From Methylocystaceae bacterium (GTDB taxonomy: Bacteria; Pseudomonadota; Alphaproteobacteria; Rhodospirillales; Terasakiellaceae), in NCBI GenBank assembly GCA_013373205.1, contig JABXIG010000003.1, forward strand, positions 186,001-250,000: DNA of 64,000 bases. Direction: 5' to 3'. The notes beneath the pieces were generated by a model, which was not told the origin of the DNA, searched no databases, and saw only the letters and a program-made list of their open reading frames with translations. Shown piece after piece: positions 1 to 8,594 of this stretch (positions are counted from its first letter, which is position 1; every line of letters begins with the position of its first letter). A program made the translations under genes and the position numbers.

Positions 1-1
1 T

Positions 2-316
2 GAACCTGTTCGTGAACTTCTTCTTCAGATGTTCATGGGTGAAAAATTTGGTCGTGACAGTATTTGGGAAACCCACTTGGCGCGTGAATTGTGGCAGACT
101 GAAGTGGATTTGGAAGCGGTTCTGGACGAACAATATATGGAATTGACCGATATTATTAACCTGAAAATCGGTTCGCAAATCATGTTTAACGCCACGCCGG
201 ACTCAGATATTGAAATTCGTTGTGGCGGTGTATCTATGTATACTGGTAAAATGGGCCGTAAGGGCCAGTATATCGCCGTTCGAATTGACGACGAGATTAC
301 TAAGCAGAAAGGATAA
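2..316 (+). CDS. fliM: Flagellar motor switch protein FliM, C-terminal part (5' end outside window)
   Basis: Only the last 104 codons are present; the reading frame is open from base 2 and has no start inside the window. FliM is a C-ring protein that binds phosphorylated CheY and sets rotation direction. The visible part is the end of the middle domain followed by the SpoA/FliN-like C-terminal domain, with the typical run IINLKIGSQI and the closing GRKGQYIAVRI. The next gene follows after 5 bases, and the downstream genes (DUF6468, motE, cheY, cheZ, motB) support a motor operon. Family assignment is secure; the upstream part is unseen. Confidence 0.93.
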   Translation, partial: EPVRELLLQMFMGEKFGRDSIWETHLARELWQTEVDLEAVLDEQYMELTDIINLKIGSQIMFNATPDSDIEIRCGGVSMYTGKMGRKGQYIAVRIDDEITKQKG

Positions 317-321
317 AGACG

Positions 322-819
322 GTGCCGTTTGCTTTGATCTTAGACATGCTGATTGCGATCTTGCTGATCGCAACCATCACCTATGCGGTGATGTTAAACC
401 GTCGTTTGTCCGAACTACGCAAAGACCAGTCGGAACTTGAAAAACTGGCGCAAAGTTTTAATGATGCGACCCTTCGCGCTGAAGAAAGCATCCACAAGCT
501 GACGGGATCAGCCGATGAAATGAAGCGCGATGTGCAAGATACCCTGAAAAAGGCAGAAGCGTTGCGTGATGATTTGAACTTTCTGATTGACCGTGCGGGC
601 ACCTCTGCGGACAAGCTCGAAGAAAAAGTGCGCAACAACCGACCGGAACCACCGTCTTATTCAGGTAAAAAAGTCAAAGACACCGTTGCACCGCCAGAAC
701 CGAAACCCGCCGCGAAACCAGCTGTGCCGCAAGAAGATTTTGCACCTGCTGAAGACGATTATAAGCCGAAGACCGATGCGGAACGCGAGCTGTTGAAAGC
801 TCTTGAGTCTGTACGCTAA
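322..819 (+). CDS. DUF6468 family membrane-anchored coiled-coil protein
   Basis: 165 residues with a GTG start. Residues about 4-24 form one hydrophobic segment, followed by a charged, heptad-like helix to about residue 110 and a Pro/Ala/Lys-rich tail. This matches the DUF6468 proteins that lie directly after fliM in many Rhodospirillales; the family assignment is from memory of that neighbourhood. No catalytic motif is visible. The topology suggests a small inner-membrane protein with a cytoplasmic coiled coil. Position between fliM and motE suggests a role in motor assembly or stator contact, which is inference only. Confidence 0.75.
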   Translation: MPFALILDMLIAILLIATITYAVMLNRRLSELRKDQSELEKLAQSFNDATLRAEESIHKLTGSADEMKRDVQDTLKKAEALRDDLNFLIDRAGTSADKLEEKVRNNRPEPPSYSGKKVKDTVAPPEPKPAAKPAVPQEDFAPAEDDYKPKTDAERELLKALESVR

Positions 820-836
820 GTCGAAGGAGAGGCACC

Positions 837-1622
837 ATGATGGAAATGTTAAGTAAATTGCGTGTTTTGCCGGTAACAATCTTTGTTGCCTTTTTCTTGC
901 TGACCATCAAAGTGGGATCTATCTGGGAAGGTGTCGGGGACTGGATGGACGGTGTGAGCATTTCGCAAGCCGAAGCAGAACAGGGTAATGACGCTCTTCG
1001 TCCAAAATCGGCTAAAGAAATTCTGGAAAAACGCCACCCTTCACCGCCTAAGGTGCTGGAGCTTGCTCAGGCTGATACACAAGACCTGACCGAAGAAGAA
1101 AAAGCCATGATCGCCGAAGAAGAAGAAGCGATTAAAGCAGAAGAAGAATCACAGGCTTCAGATAGTTCTTTTATTGATGATCCGACCTTTTACACGCAGG
1201 CCGAAGTCGATTTGTTGCAAAAGCTTGCGGAACGACGCGAAGAGATCGAAGCGCGCGCACGCGAACAGGATGTACGCGAAAATCTGTTAAAGGCTGCTGA
1301 AGCCCGGATTGATAAAAAAGTTCAGTCCCTGAAAGCCCTGCAACGCACCATTGAAGAAAAGATGATCAAATATGATGAAGAGCAGGAAACCAAGCTGCAG
1401 AATTTGGTCAAGATTTATGAGAATATGAAGCCCAAGGATGCTGGACGAATCTTTGAAGAGTTAGAGATGGATGTCCTGCTCGAAGTGGCGGAAAAAATGA
1501 ATAAACGTCGCCTTGCACCGATTTTGGCTAAAATGGACCCCAAAAAAGCGCGCGATGTAACCGAAGAGTTGTTTCGTCTACGCAGTTTACCTAAGCCGGG
1601 TGAGCTTGCGGTGGGGCAATAA
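837..1622 (+). CDS. motE: MotE-like flagellar motor protein with MgtE N-terminal-like domain
   Basis: 261 residues. One membrane segment at about residues 9-28 is followed by a very acidic region and a long coiled coil (about 120-200). The C-terminal 60 residues, from IYENMKPKDAGRIFEE to EELFRLRSL, resemble the helical MgtE intracellular N domain. In rhizobia MotE is a periplasmic chaperone for MotC; in this family the name is applied to fliM-linked MgtE_N proteins. RBS GAAGGAGAG lies just upstream of the ATG. The acidic stretch of Glu repeats is notable. Motor association is supported by the operon; the exact partner is not known here. Confidence 0.75.
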   Translation: MMEMLSKLRVLPVTIFVAFFLLTIKVGSIWEGVGDWMDGVSISQAEAEQGNDALRPKSAKEILEKRHPSPPKVLELAQADTQDLTEEEKAMIAEEEEAIKAEEESQASDSSFIDDPTFYTQAEVDLLQKLAERREEIEARAREQDVRENLLKAAEARIDKKVQSLKALQRTIEEKMIKYDEEQETKLQNLVKIYENMKPKDAGRIFEELEMDVLLEVAEKMNKRRLAPILAKMDPKKARDVTEELFRLRSLPKPGELAVGQ

Positions 1623-1798
1623 CTGCTAATTATTGAGAAAATGACCAAAAAAATGCACTAACGCGTTGCTTTCCCTTTTAAAAAGGTTGCATCATGCGCT
1701 ATGGTCAATTACTAAATTTATACAGGCTTTTGAAAAGGGCAACTTTTCTATAAGCTATAGCCGATTGAAAAATATTTCTTCTGGGAGTGGAGTGCTAA

Positions 1799-2185
1799 AT
1801 GGCTGTCGATCCTAATATGCCCATCCTGATTGTGGATGACTACAAAACAATGTTGCGTATTATCCGCAACCTTCTTCGTCAATTGGGTTTCACCAATATC
1901 GATGAAGCAACAGATGGTAGCCAAGCTTTGCAAAAGCTGCGTCAAGCCAATTTCGATCTGATCATTTCCGATTGGAACATGGAACCAATGACAGGGCTTC
2001 AATTGCTGCGTGAAGTGCGTGCAGATGCCAAACTGAAGCATATTCCATTCATCATGGTGACTGCGGAAAGTAAATCTGAAAACGTTATTGCAGCGAAAGA
2101 AGCGGGTGTATCCAACTACATCGTGAAGCCGTTTAACGCGGAAACACTTAAAGGTAAAATGGTCAGCGTTATCGGTGACTTCTAA
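1799..2185 (+). CDS. cheY: Single-domain chemotaxis response regulator CheY
   Basis: 128 residues, a lone receiver domain of CheY size. Acidic pocket D13-D14, phospho-acceptor D58 in the SDWNM context shared with enterobacterial CheY, T88 and K110 (VKPF) are all present. Phospho-CheY binds FliM to switch rotation. It lies in the motor operon two genes after fliM and directly before cheZ, so kinase signal, switch target and phosphatase are linked. A 176-bp gap precedes it, so it may have its own promoter. RBS GGGAGTGGAG is close to the ATG. Confidence 0.95.
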   Translation: MAVDPNMPILIVDDYKTMLRIIRNLLRQLGFTNIDEATDGSQALQKLRQANFDLIISDWNMEPMTGLQLLREVRADAKLKHIPFIMVTAESKSENVIAAKEAGVSNYIVKPFNAETLKGKMVSVIGDF

Positions 2186-2225
2186 GTTTTCCGAATATAG
2201 AAGATTATTAACTCGGGGAGCTTTC

Positions 2226-2888
2226 ATGTCAGTAAATACCAAAGTCGATCCTGACCTGTCTGCGAGGTTAGATGAATTGCGCGACACCTATGGCGAGACT
2301 GTCAAGGTGGAAGATGTTGTCGATGTTGTTGATAGTTTGATGTCAACGATGAAGGGCGACGTAACGGCTGCTGATATGGAGCTCTATTCCGAGCTTGAAT
2401 CTCTTGCGACTTATATCCACTCTGCCAAGGCTGAAATTGCCCAGTTGCGACCGGATGATGTGAAAGACAAGTATCTTTCCTCAGCCAGTAACGAACTGGA
2501 TGCAATTGTTGAAGCTACGGCCGATGCGACCAATAACATCATGGATGCCACAGAACTGGTGGAAGAAGTGATGGAAAATGTGGACCCGGCTGTGAGTGAA
2601 AAACTCATGGATGCCACCACAAAAATTTATGAAGCCTGTACCTTTCAGGATATCACCGGACAACGTATTACAAAAGTTGTCACCGCCTTGCAGCATATCG
2701 AAGAAAAAATTGATGCGCTGGTGGAAGCTTTTGGTTCGGAAATTGAAAAATTCAAAACAGAAAACCCTGACCCCGCTGACGATGGCCCCAAAGAAATCAC
2801 GGACGAAGATTTGTTGGAAGGTCCGCAGCTTGAGGGACAGGGCAAAAGTCAGGAAGATATTGACGCACTGTTGGCCAGTTTCGATTAA
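2226..2888 (+). CDS. cheZ: Protein phosphatase CheZ
   Basis: 220 residues from the ATG preceded by GGGGAG; an in-frame start 51 bases upstream overlaps cheY and has no good RBS. CheZ speeds dephosphorylation of CheY-P. The catalytic segment QDITGQRI places D142 and Q146, equivalent to the essential Asp and Gln of E. coli CheZ. The long helical body and a C-terminal tail ending in EDIDALLASFD match the family CheY-binding tail. Direct linkage to cheY supports the call. Confidence 0.92.
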   Translation: MSVNTKVDPDLSARLDELRDTYGETVKVEDVVDVVDSLMSTMKGDVTAADMELYSELESLATYIHSAKAEIAQLRPDDVKDKYLSSASNELDAIVEATADATNNIMDATELVEEVMENVDPAVSEKLMDATTKIYEACTFQDITGQRITKVVTALQHIEEKIDALVEAFGSEIEKFKTENPDPADDGPKEITDEDLLEGPQLEGQGKSQEDIDALLASFD

Positions 2889-2906
2889 CAACTGTTTATA
2901 AAAGCG

Positions 2907-3812
2907 ATGGAGCGAATTCAGGGAGACTTTAGTGGGGGCAATCAACCCAAAAGTGACGGCTCTCGGGTTATCACTCTTTTCTTGTCGCTTTATCTTGTCG
3001 TTCTGGCATTCTTTATCCTGCTCGTGAGCATCTCTTCCACCGAAGAAGTCAAATCCAAAGCCCTGATGGAAAGCCTGTCTTCCACCTTTTCTTCTGTGCT
3101 GCCACCGCGTATGGACCTGCAAGCTTTTAATGCAACAACCGGTGAATTTCTGGCGGCTGATGAATTTCAGCGTCAGGTGACAGGGCTTTTTTCCACCGTT
3201 ATTGGCGTGGTCAAGGTTGAAGCTATTCAACCCGGTCGTCTTATGCGCGTTGAACTGGACGCCGACGGCCTGTTTGAACTTGATAAAGCTGTCGTGCGTG
3301 AAGGTCAGGCGCCTTTTGTGGACAGGCTGGTGTCGGCACTGAGTGCTAATCCACCGGGCTTGCGCTTCGAGATGGAATTTGTGGTCAGCACCCCTTGGGG
3401 ACAAGGCAAGACCATGCCGACAGAAGAGACGCTTGACATTAAACGTGCCGGCGCATTCGCCCGCCAGCTTCTGACCCGCGGCGCACCGCCGGGTTCAGTC
3501 TCCATCGGATTAAAAGGCGGGGAAAGTCAGACGGTGGAAATCTGGTTCCATATCCGCGCGTTGGAAGAAAATCAAATTCGTTTTGAAGAATCACCTTTGA
3601 TTAAGGTTGAAAAGCCGACTGAACGTCCTGCTGCCAAACCGCGTGCGGCCCCAGTAACCTTGCAACCTGTGCCGCCCTCAAACGCAGGTGTGACAATGGA
3701 ACTGCCGACTTATCCTGTTGAAACGCAGGTTCAGCCGACGCCACAGGTTGCGCCAGAAAATGCGCCTTTATCTCTGCGCCCCCCCCAATCCCCACAAGGG
3801 GGCGCACCATGA
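2907..3812 (+). CDS. MotB-like protein lacking the ion-binding aspartate
   Basis: 301 residues. A single membrane helix at about residues 20-44 is followed by a periplasmic region resembling a degenerate OmpA/MotB peptidoglycan-binding domain (residues about 110-220, with the RAGAFARQLLTRG helix), then a Pro-rich tail. Aligned by eye with the next gene, the residue equal to the proton-binding Asp of MotB is Leu. It overlaps motB by 4 bases (ATGA), so the two are translationally coupled. It is likely a stator-associated or structural partner rather than an ion-conducting subunit; this is inference. Confidence 0.7.
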   Translation: MERIQGDFSGGNQPKSDGSRVITLFLSLYLVVLAFFILLVSISSTEEVKSKALMESLSSTFSSVLPPRMDLQAFNATTGEFLAADEFQRQVTGLFSTVIGVVKVEAIQPGRLMRVELDADGLFELDKAVVREGQAPFVDRLVSALSANPPGLRFEMEFVVSTPWGQGKTMPTEETLDIKRAGAFARQLLTRGAPPGSVSIGLKGGESQTVEIWFHIRALEENQIRFEESPLIKVEKPTERPAAKPRAAPVTLQPVPPSNAGVTMELPTYPVETQVQPTPQVAPENAPLSLRPPQSPQGGAP

Positions 3813-4540
3813 TTAATACAGGACGCAACGTTGGCGCTGATCGTTTCAGCCCGAAAAAGGAAGAGGGTAAGACAGGTGCCTGGATGGTGACTTTTACCGA
3901 CCTTGTTTCTTTAATGCTGACCTTTTTTGTTATGTTGTTTTCGATGGCAACCGTGCAAATTGACAAGTGGGATGCGATCACGGACTCGCTGTCAACCACG
4001 TTAAACCCGACCAAGACGGAAACCGTGGCGACGGCAACGGCGGATTATAATATCTCTACCGTTTTTCGTGAACGCGCGATTAATCTGGAATATTTACAGG
4101 CCGTATTGCAGGAAAAGGTCGTAAATGATGAGGTTTTAGGACGATCGCTGATCCAGTTGTTGGATGATCGGCTGTTGATTTCCTTGCCCGGTGACTTGCT
4201 TTTTACCCAAGGCAGCAAGAACTTAAGTACACGTGCGGCAGAGACCATGTTAAAAATTGGTGATGTTTTACGACATGTTAGTAATCAGATTGTTATAACT
4301 GGACATACGGATCCGCAACCTGCCTCCGGACAGGATTACGCATCCAATTGGGAATTATCACTTTTTAGGGCAATTGCTGTGGGTAATGGGTTAAGAAAGT
4401 CTGGCTTCTCGCAAGAATTCTTGGCATATGGTTATGGGGATAGCGGTTATGACCAATTACCTGCTATACCAAAAGAGAAAAAAGACGCACTCGCTCGCCG
4501 TGTGGATATTATGGTGTTGCAGACGGGTGTGTTAAAATGA
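3809..4540 (+). CDS. motB: Flagellar stator protein MotB (OmpA family)
   Basis: 243 residues. The N-terminal helix reads WMVTFTDLVSLMLTFFVM, with D31 at the position of the essential ion-binding Asp of MotB. The C-terminal OmpA-like domain (about 140-240) has the NWELSLFRAIAVGNGL helix and ITGHTDPQP strand typical of peptidoglycan anchoring. MotB works with MotA, which is not in this window and may lie upstream of fliM. Translation is coupled to the preceding Asp-less paralogue. Confidence 0.88.
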   Translation: MINTGRNVGADRFSPKKEEGKTGAWMVTFTDLVSLMLTFFVMLFSMATVQIDKWDAITDSLSTTLNPTKTETVATATADYNISTVFRERAINLEYLQAVLQEKVVNDEVLGRSLIQLLDDRLLISLPGDLLFTQGSKNLSTRAAETMLKIGDVLRHVSNQIVITGHTDPQPASGQDYASNWELSLFRAIAVGNGLRKSGFSQEFLAYGYGDSGYDQLPAIPKEKKDALARRVDIMVLQTGVLK

Positions 4541-4564
4541 AGATAGGGGTGTTAGGCAAACCGA

Positions 4565-7500
4565 ATGAATAGTCGCGCAATCATAGGCTTGGTGATCTTT
4601 TTGATCTCTGTCTTGGCCGTTCAGTCTGCATGGGCTGAACGTATAGCCGTGCGCGCGGGTGCTCACCCCGGTTATGGCCGTATGGTCTTTAAATGGTCCC
4701 TGCCTGTGCGCTACACAGCTGAAATTGAAAACGGTGTCTTAAATGTCACGTTTGGGGAGCCCGCGGAAACCTCTTATAATGAAGTGCGCACAAATCTAAG
4801 TAAATTTATCCGTTCTGTATCCCCTTCCAATGGGGGGCGCAACCTCGCGATCCAGTTGACTGAAGGCGATTATGGCGTGCGCAGTTTCTATACGGGCAGT
4901 TATCTGGTTATCGATATCGTGGGGGAACCAGCCCCTGCAACATCAAAACCAGCGCCTGCCCCACAACCCCAAGCCAGTGCACCTGCGCCCCAGCCTGTGC
5001 AAGCTGCGGCACCTGCACAGACGCAAGCTTCTGTTGTTCCGCAATCTGGCCCGACTATCCGGGTGCGTAAAGGGGAAAAGGGGACACACACCCGCATCGT
5101 GTTTGACTGGCCCAAAAAGGTTGATTACAAAATTGGCGATTACGAACAGAAAACCATCGTTAATTTTGCGGAACCGGCCAAATATAACTTTGCGGCAGCC
5201 AGACGCGGTCTAACGGGGCAAGTGCGTGGCATGCGTCAAAATGGCAGTGCTGTTGAACTGACCGTTACACCGGGGTCACGTATCAAGCATTTTTATGTAG
5301 GTAACAAGGTCGTGGTTGATGTTTATCGTGATCGACTGGCCCAAAAGCCTGCGGCACCTGCTGAAACGCAAGTTGCGCAAGCGGCACCTGCTGAAACGCA
5401 AGTTGCGCAAGCGACACCTGCACCTCAACCAACAGCACCGACACCTGCACCGGCTCCAAAACCGGCTCCTGTGGCTCAACCAGCGCCAGCACAGGCTGAT
5501 GAACCGCCCAAGCCTAAAGCCGCGCCGGTTGCTAAAGTTTCTGAACCTGAGCCTTTGGCGGAAGTGGCTGAAGCAACAGGCCCTAATGCGGCAGGCCTTG
5601 CAAGTGCCTTTTCTTTACGGTTTGAATTTGGTGAACCTGTTGCAGCAGCGGCATTTAGACGGTCGGGGTCAGTATGGCTGGTCTTTGATAAGCAGACTGA
5701 ACAGGATGTACAAGCCCTTGCACAAAAAGCGGGGGGGGCCATTACAAATATTGAACAGCTGAACATCCCACGCGCAACCGTTTTGCGTTTGGAAGTCGCA
5801 GATGATTTTAATCCACGGCCCAAACGTGAAGGTCTGGCGTGGATTTTTGATTTTGGCAAGCTACCAATGATTGCCACACAGGAAATTAACGTTGAAGCCC
5901 AGCCATTTTCACCAGCTGGTGCGCGTTTATTTATGCCTGTTCAGGAAGCCGGACTTGCTGTCCCTTTCCAAGACCCGATTATCGGTGATAACCTTGTTGT
6001 GGTTCCGGTCATTCCGTTGGGGCATGGGGTAAACACACCACGAAATTATCCGCAGTTTGATCTGCTTGCCAGTGCTCAAGGCGCGGCCTATGTGCCTAAG
6101 TCTGATGATTTGCGGGTCAGGACGCTCCAATCCGGTATTGAAATGACAGCGGCCAGCAGTTTGAAACTGTCTGATACGGGTAAAAAGGCCGTGGCATCTG
6201 CAAAGATTGGTGGACTTCGCGGCATCACCCGCATCTTCGATTTTGATAAATGGAAGATTGGTGATATGGACAGCTATCGCCATGACCGTCAGGAAATGGA
6301 AAAAGCTCCGGCGGGTCTGAAAGGACCGCGCCGTGATATCGCGCGCTTGAACCTTGCCCGTTTCTATGCGTCACACGGGATGGGACCCGAGGCATTAGGG
6401 GTTCTGGATGTAATGGCAGCCGCAGACCCGACGAAACGTGATGATCCTGAATTTAATGCCCTTCATGGGGTGGCAAACTTCCTGATGGCACGTCTGGATG
6501 AGGCAGTGAAAGATTTTGACCACCCTGATCTAGCAGAAAAAGACGAAGGTGCATTTTGGCAGGCAGCCCTGCAAGGGGCGCAAGGTGATTTGAACGGTGC
6601 GGCAGCTGACCTGAAACGTCTGGCAGGGGTGGTCAGGCCTTACCCACCGCGCCTGAAATTCCCGCTTGCGATGATTTTGGCTGAATCGGCCCTGTCTATT
6701 GGTGATGTTCGCCAAGCAGAATCTTATCTGGAAGTATTGGAGGCTGAAGGCCTCACCAACCGTCAGGCAGATGCAGTCAAGTTCCTGCGCGGACGGACCA
6801 AGGAAATCAGTGGTGATCCGGATGGGGCCGTTGTGGTTTATGAAGAAGTTGAAAATGGCAATCACCGCCCCTCACGCGCACGGGCATCTTTAGCCAAGGC
6901 AGAGCTTTTGTTAAAGCATGAGCGTATCAATGATAAAGAAATGATTGAAGCCTTGGAAAAACTGCGTTTCGCTTGGCGCGGGGATGATTTTGAATTTAAT
7001 TTGTTGCGCAGTCTTGGTGATATGTATGTCAAAACGGGTAATTATCGCGACGGTCTGCGCACACTTCGTCAGGCGGCAACCTATTTCCGCCAGCATCCCG
7101 AAGCAGAAGCCGTTACGCAGGAAATGATCCGCATCTTTGAAGAACTGTATCTGGCAAGCAAAGCTGACGAATTGCCACCTGTTACAGCGATTGCCCTTTA
7201 TGATGAATTCCGTGAATTGACCCCGGCTGGGGACAAAGGCGATGAAATGATCCGCAAGCTTGCGGACCGTCTGGCGGCTGTTGATCTTTTGCGTGAAGCG
7301 GCCGAATTGTTGGAAAATCAGGTTCAGTTCCGCCTGTCGGGTCAACAAAAAGCACAAGTAGGTGTGCGTTTAGCCGTTGTTTATCTGGCGGCGAAAAAGC
7401 CAAAACGTGCTATTCGCGCGCTGAAAAAATCGGCTCAACCCAATATGCCGGAAGAACAAATCATTACCCGTCGTCATCTTGAAGCCCGCGCTATGATCGA

Positions 7501-7948
7501 TATGGGACAGGCTGATAAAGCGCTGATGATGCTGGATGAAAAAGAAGATGAAACAGTCGCTGCGGACATGTTGCGCAGTGAAGTTTACTGGAATGCCAGT
7601 GACTGGCGTAACGCTAGTGGTGTGATCCGTCGTTTGGCTTCGGCCAAAGGGGCGCGACGAAATAAACCGTTAAACGAGGAACAGGCCCGCCTGATTCTGA
7701 ACTTGGCGGTGGCTTATACCTTGGGGGGCAATGAACGTGGTGTCGGGCGTGTGCGCGCCGATTATGGTAATGCCATGGAAGAAACGGCCTTGCGTGATGC
7801 TTTCCGCTTGATTGCTTCTCGCGAAAATGCGGGTATGCTGGATCCACGCACGATTAATCAACTTATCAAACCCGCTGAAAATTTCTCGAGCTTTATGACC
7901 GAATATCAGGAACGCTTGAAAGCGGGTGAGCTGAGCGCGATCAATTAG
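4565..7948 (+). CDS. Large periplasmic tetratricopeptide-repeat protein of the flagellar locus
   Basis: 1127 residues. A Sec signal peptide ends at about residue 24 (SAWA). Two AMIN-like beta domains (about 25-118 and 165-255) are each followed by an Ala/Pro/Gln-rich linker; a third beta-rich domain covers about 345-435, and helical TPR-like repeats fill about 590-1100. AMIN-like folds in other proteins bind peptidoglycan or target the envelope. The gene closes the fliM-motB operon, starting 24 bases after motB. A periplasmic scaffold around the motor is a plausible role, but no function is established from the sequence. The linker holds a perfect 30-bp duplication. Confidence 0.75.
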   Translation: MNSRAIIGLVIFLISVLAVQSAWAERIAVRAGAHPGYGRMVFKWSLPVRYTAEIENGVLNVTFGEPAETSYNEVRTNLSKFIRSVSPSNGGRNLAIQLTEGDYGVRSFYTGSYLVIDIVGEPAPATSKPAPAPQPQASAPAPQPVQAAAPAQTQASVVPQSGPTIRVRKGEKGTHTRIVFDWPKKVDYKIGDYEQKTIVNFAEPAKYNFAAARRGLTGQVRGMRQNGSAVELTVTPGSRIKHFYVGNKVVVDVYRDRLAQKPAAPAETQVAQAAPAETQVAQATPAPQPTAPTPAPAPKPAPVAQPAPAQADEPPKPKAAPVAKVSEPEPLAEVAEATGPNAAGLASAFSLRFEFGEPVAAAAFRRSGSVWLVFDKQTEQDVQALAQKAGGAITNIEQLNIPRATVLRLEVADDFNPRPKREGLAWIFDFGKLPMIATQEINVEAQPFSPAGARLFMPVQEAGLAVPFQDPIIGDNLVVVPVIPLGHGVNTPRNYPQFDLLASAQGAAYVPKSDDLRVRTLQSGIEMTAASSLKLSDTGKKAVASAKIGGLRGITRIFDFDKWKIGDMDSYRHDRQEMEKAPAGLKGPRRDIARLNLARFYASHGMGPEALGVLDVMAAADPTKRDDPEFNALHGVANFLMARLDEAVKDFDHPDLAEKDEGAFWQAALQGAQGDLNGAAADLKRLAGVVRPYPPRLKFPLAMILAESALSIGDVRQAESYLEVLEAEGLTNRQADAVKFLRGRTKEISGDPDGAVVVYEEVENGNHRPSRARASLAKAELLLKHERINDKEMIEALEKLRFAWRGDDFEFNLLRSLGDMYVKTGNYRDGLRTLRQAATYFRQHPEAEAVTQEMIRIFEELYLASKADELPPVTAIALYDEFRELTPAGDKGDEMIRKLADRLAAVDLLREAAELLENQVQFRLSGQQKAQVGVRLAVVYLAAKKPKRAIRALKKSAQPNMPEEQIITRRHLEARAMIDMGQADKALMMLDEKEDETVAADMLRSEVYWNASDWRNASGVIRRLASAKGARRNKPLNEEQARLILNLAVAYTLGGNERGVGRVRADYGNAMEETALRDAFRLIASRENAGMLDPRTINQLIKPAENFSSFMTEYQERLKAGELSAIN
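5351..5410 (+). repeat. Perfect 30-bp tandem duplication in the TPR protein linker
   Basis: Bases 5351-5380 are repeated exactly at 5381-5410, keeping frame and encoding two identical ten-residue units (AAPAETQVAQ). The third copy decays at once. This looks like recent slippage in a low-complexity Ala/Pro/Gln linker. Confidence 0.95.
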
Positions 7949-7972
7949 AGCTGTAGCTTTAAGAACACCCAT

Positions 7973-8026
7973 TGACAAAAAATTGTCACAAATGGAAAAT
8001 TTAACTTGAGTTTGATAGCAAACTCA
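7973..8026 (+). promoter_or_regulatory. Two short palindromes upstream of speD
   Basis: TGACAA-N4-TTGTCA (7973-7988) overlaps a TTGACA hexamer, and TGAGTTTG-ATAG-CAAACTCA (8007-8026) forms a perfect 8-bp stem with a tetraloop. Neither has a T run, so they look more like operator and leader structure than a terminator. They lie 70-120 bases before the speD start. Confidence 0.4.
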
Positions 8027-8096
8027 GGCAAAGACTGTCGCCTTGTCCGCACATTAAGATTTTTTGCGGAACATCTGTCTACTGGTTTGGAAAGGG

Positions 8097-8594
8097 ATGA
8101 GTATGCCTAAGACTGCTCTTGCCGAATTGGGGATGGACTCGGTTTACACACCGAGCGAAACCCAGGTCCGCGAAAATGATAAGGTTCAATCCGGCTTTGC
8201 TGTGGTTGAAAATAACAAAGACTATTTCATCGAACGAAATGGTATCCGTTATGCAGGGACTCATCTGCTGATCGACCTATGGGGTGCCAGCAAGCTGGAC
8301 GATATCAATTTGATTGAACAGACATTGCGCAAAGGCGCAGATGAAGCCGGTGCAACCATTCTGCACTGCCATCTGCATCACTTTGAACCCAATGGTGGCG
8401 TTTCTGGGGTTTTGGTGCTCGCTGAATCTCATATCAGCATCCATACCTGGCCGGAAGCCTCTTATGCGGCGCTGGACGTCTTTATGTGTGGCGATTGCGA
8501 CCCGCACAAAGCTGTTCCGTTCCTGCAAGAAGCCTTTAGCCCGGAACGTATCGATGTGGATGAACAGCTGCGCGGCAAGGACGTTGCTTCATGA
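8097..8594 (+). CDS. speD: S-adenosylmethionine decarboxylase proenzyme SpeD
   Basis: 165 residues from the ATG after GGAAAGGG; a second ATG lies two codons later. The enzyme makes decarboxylated SAM for aminopropyl transfer. It cleaves itself between E110 and S111 ([12 protein letters not shown]), S111 becoming the pyruvoyl group; H116 and C131 match the conserved processing His and catalytic Cys of the class 1B family. A non-conserved N-terminal extension of about 45 residues precedes the usual start of the domain. It overlaps speE by 4 bases. Confidence 0.93.
   Translation: MSMPKTALAELGMDSVYTPSETQVRENDKVQSGFAVVENNKDYFIERNGIRYAGTHLLIDLWGASKLDDINLIEQTLRKGADEAGATILHCHLHHFEPNGGVSGVLVLAESHISIHTWPEASYAALDVFMCGDCDPHKAVPFLQEAFSPERIDVDEQLRGKDVAS

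Noticed and set aside
1741-1770. GCCGATTG resembling a sigma28 (FliA) -10 before cheY
   Set aside because: No TAAA element at the right distance, so not listed as a promoter.
1748-2287. 179-codon minus-strand frame over cheY
   Set aside because: Shadow of cheY; no RBS and no family similarity.
2481-3404. Long minus-strand open frame opposite cheZ and the MotB-like gene
   Set aside because: Antisense to two well-supported genes; composition is low-quality (His/Phe/Arg-rich) with no domain.
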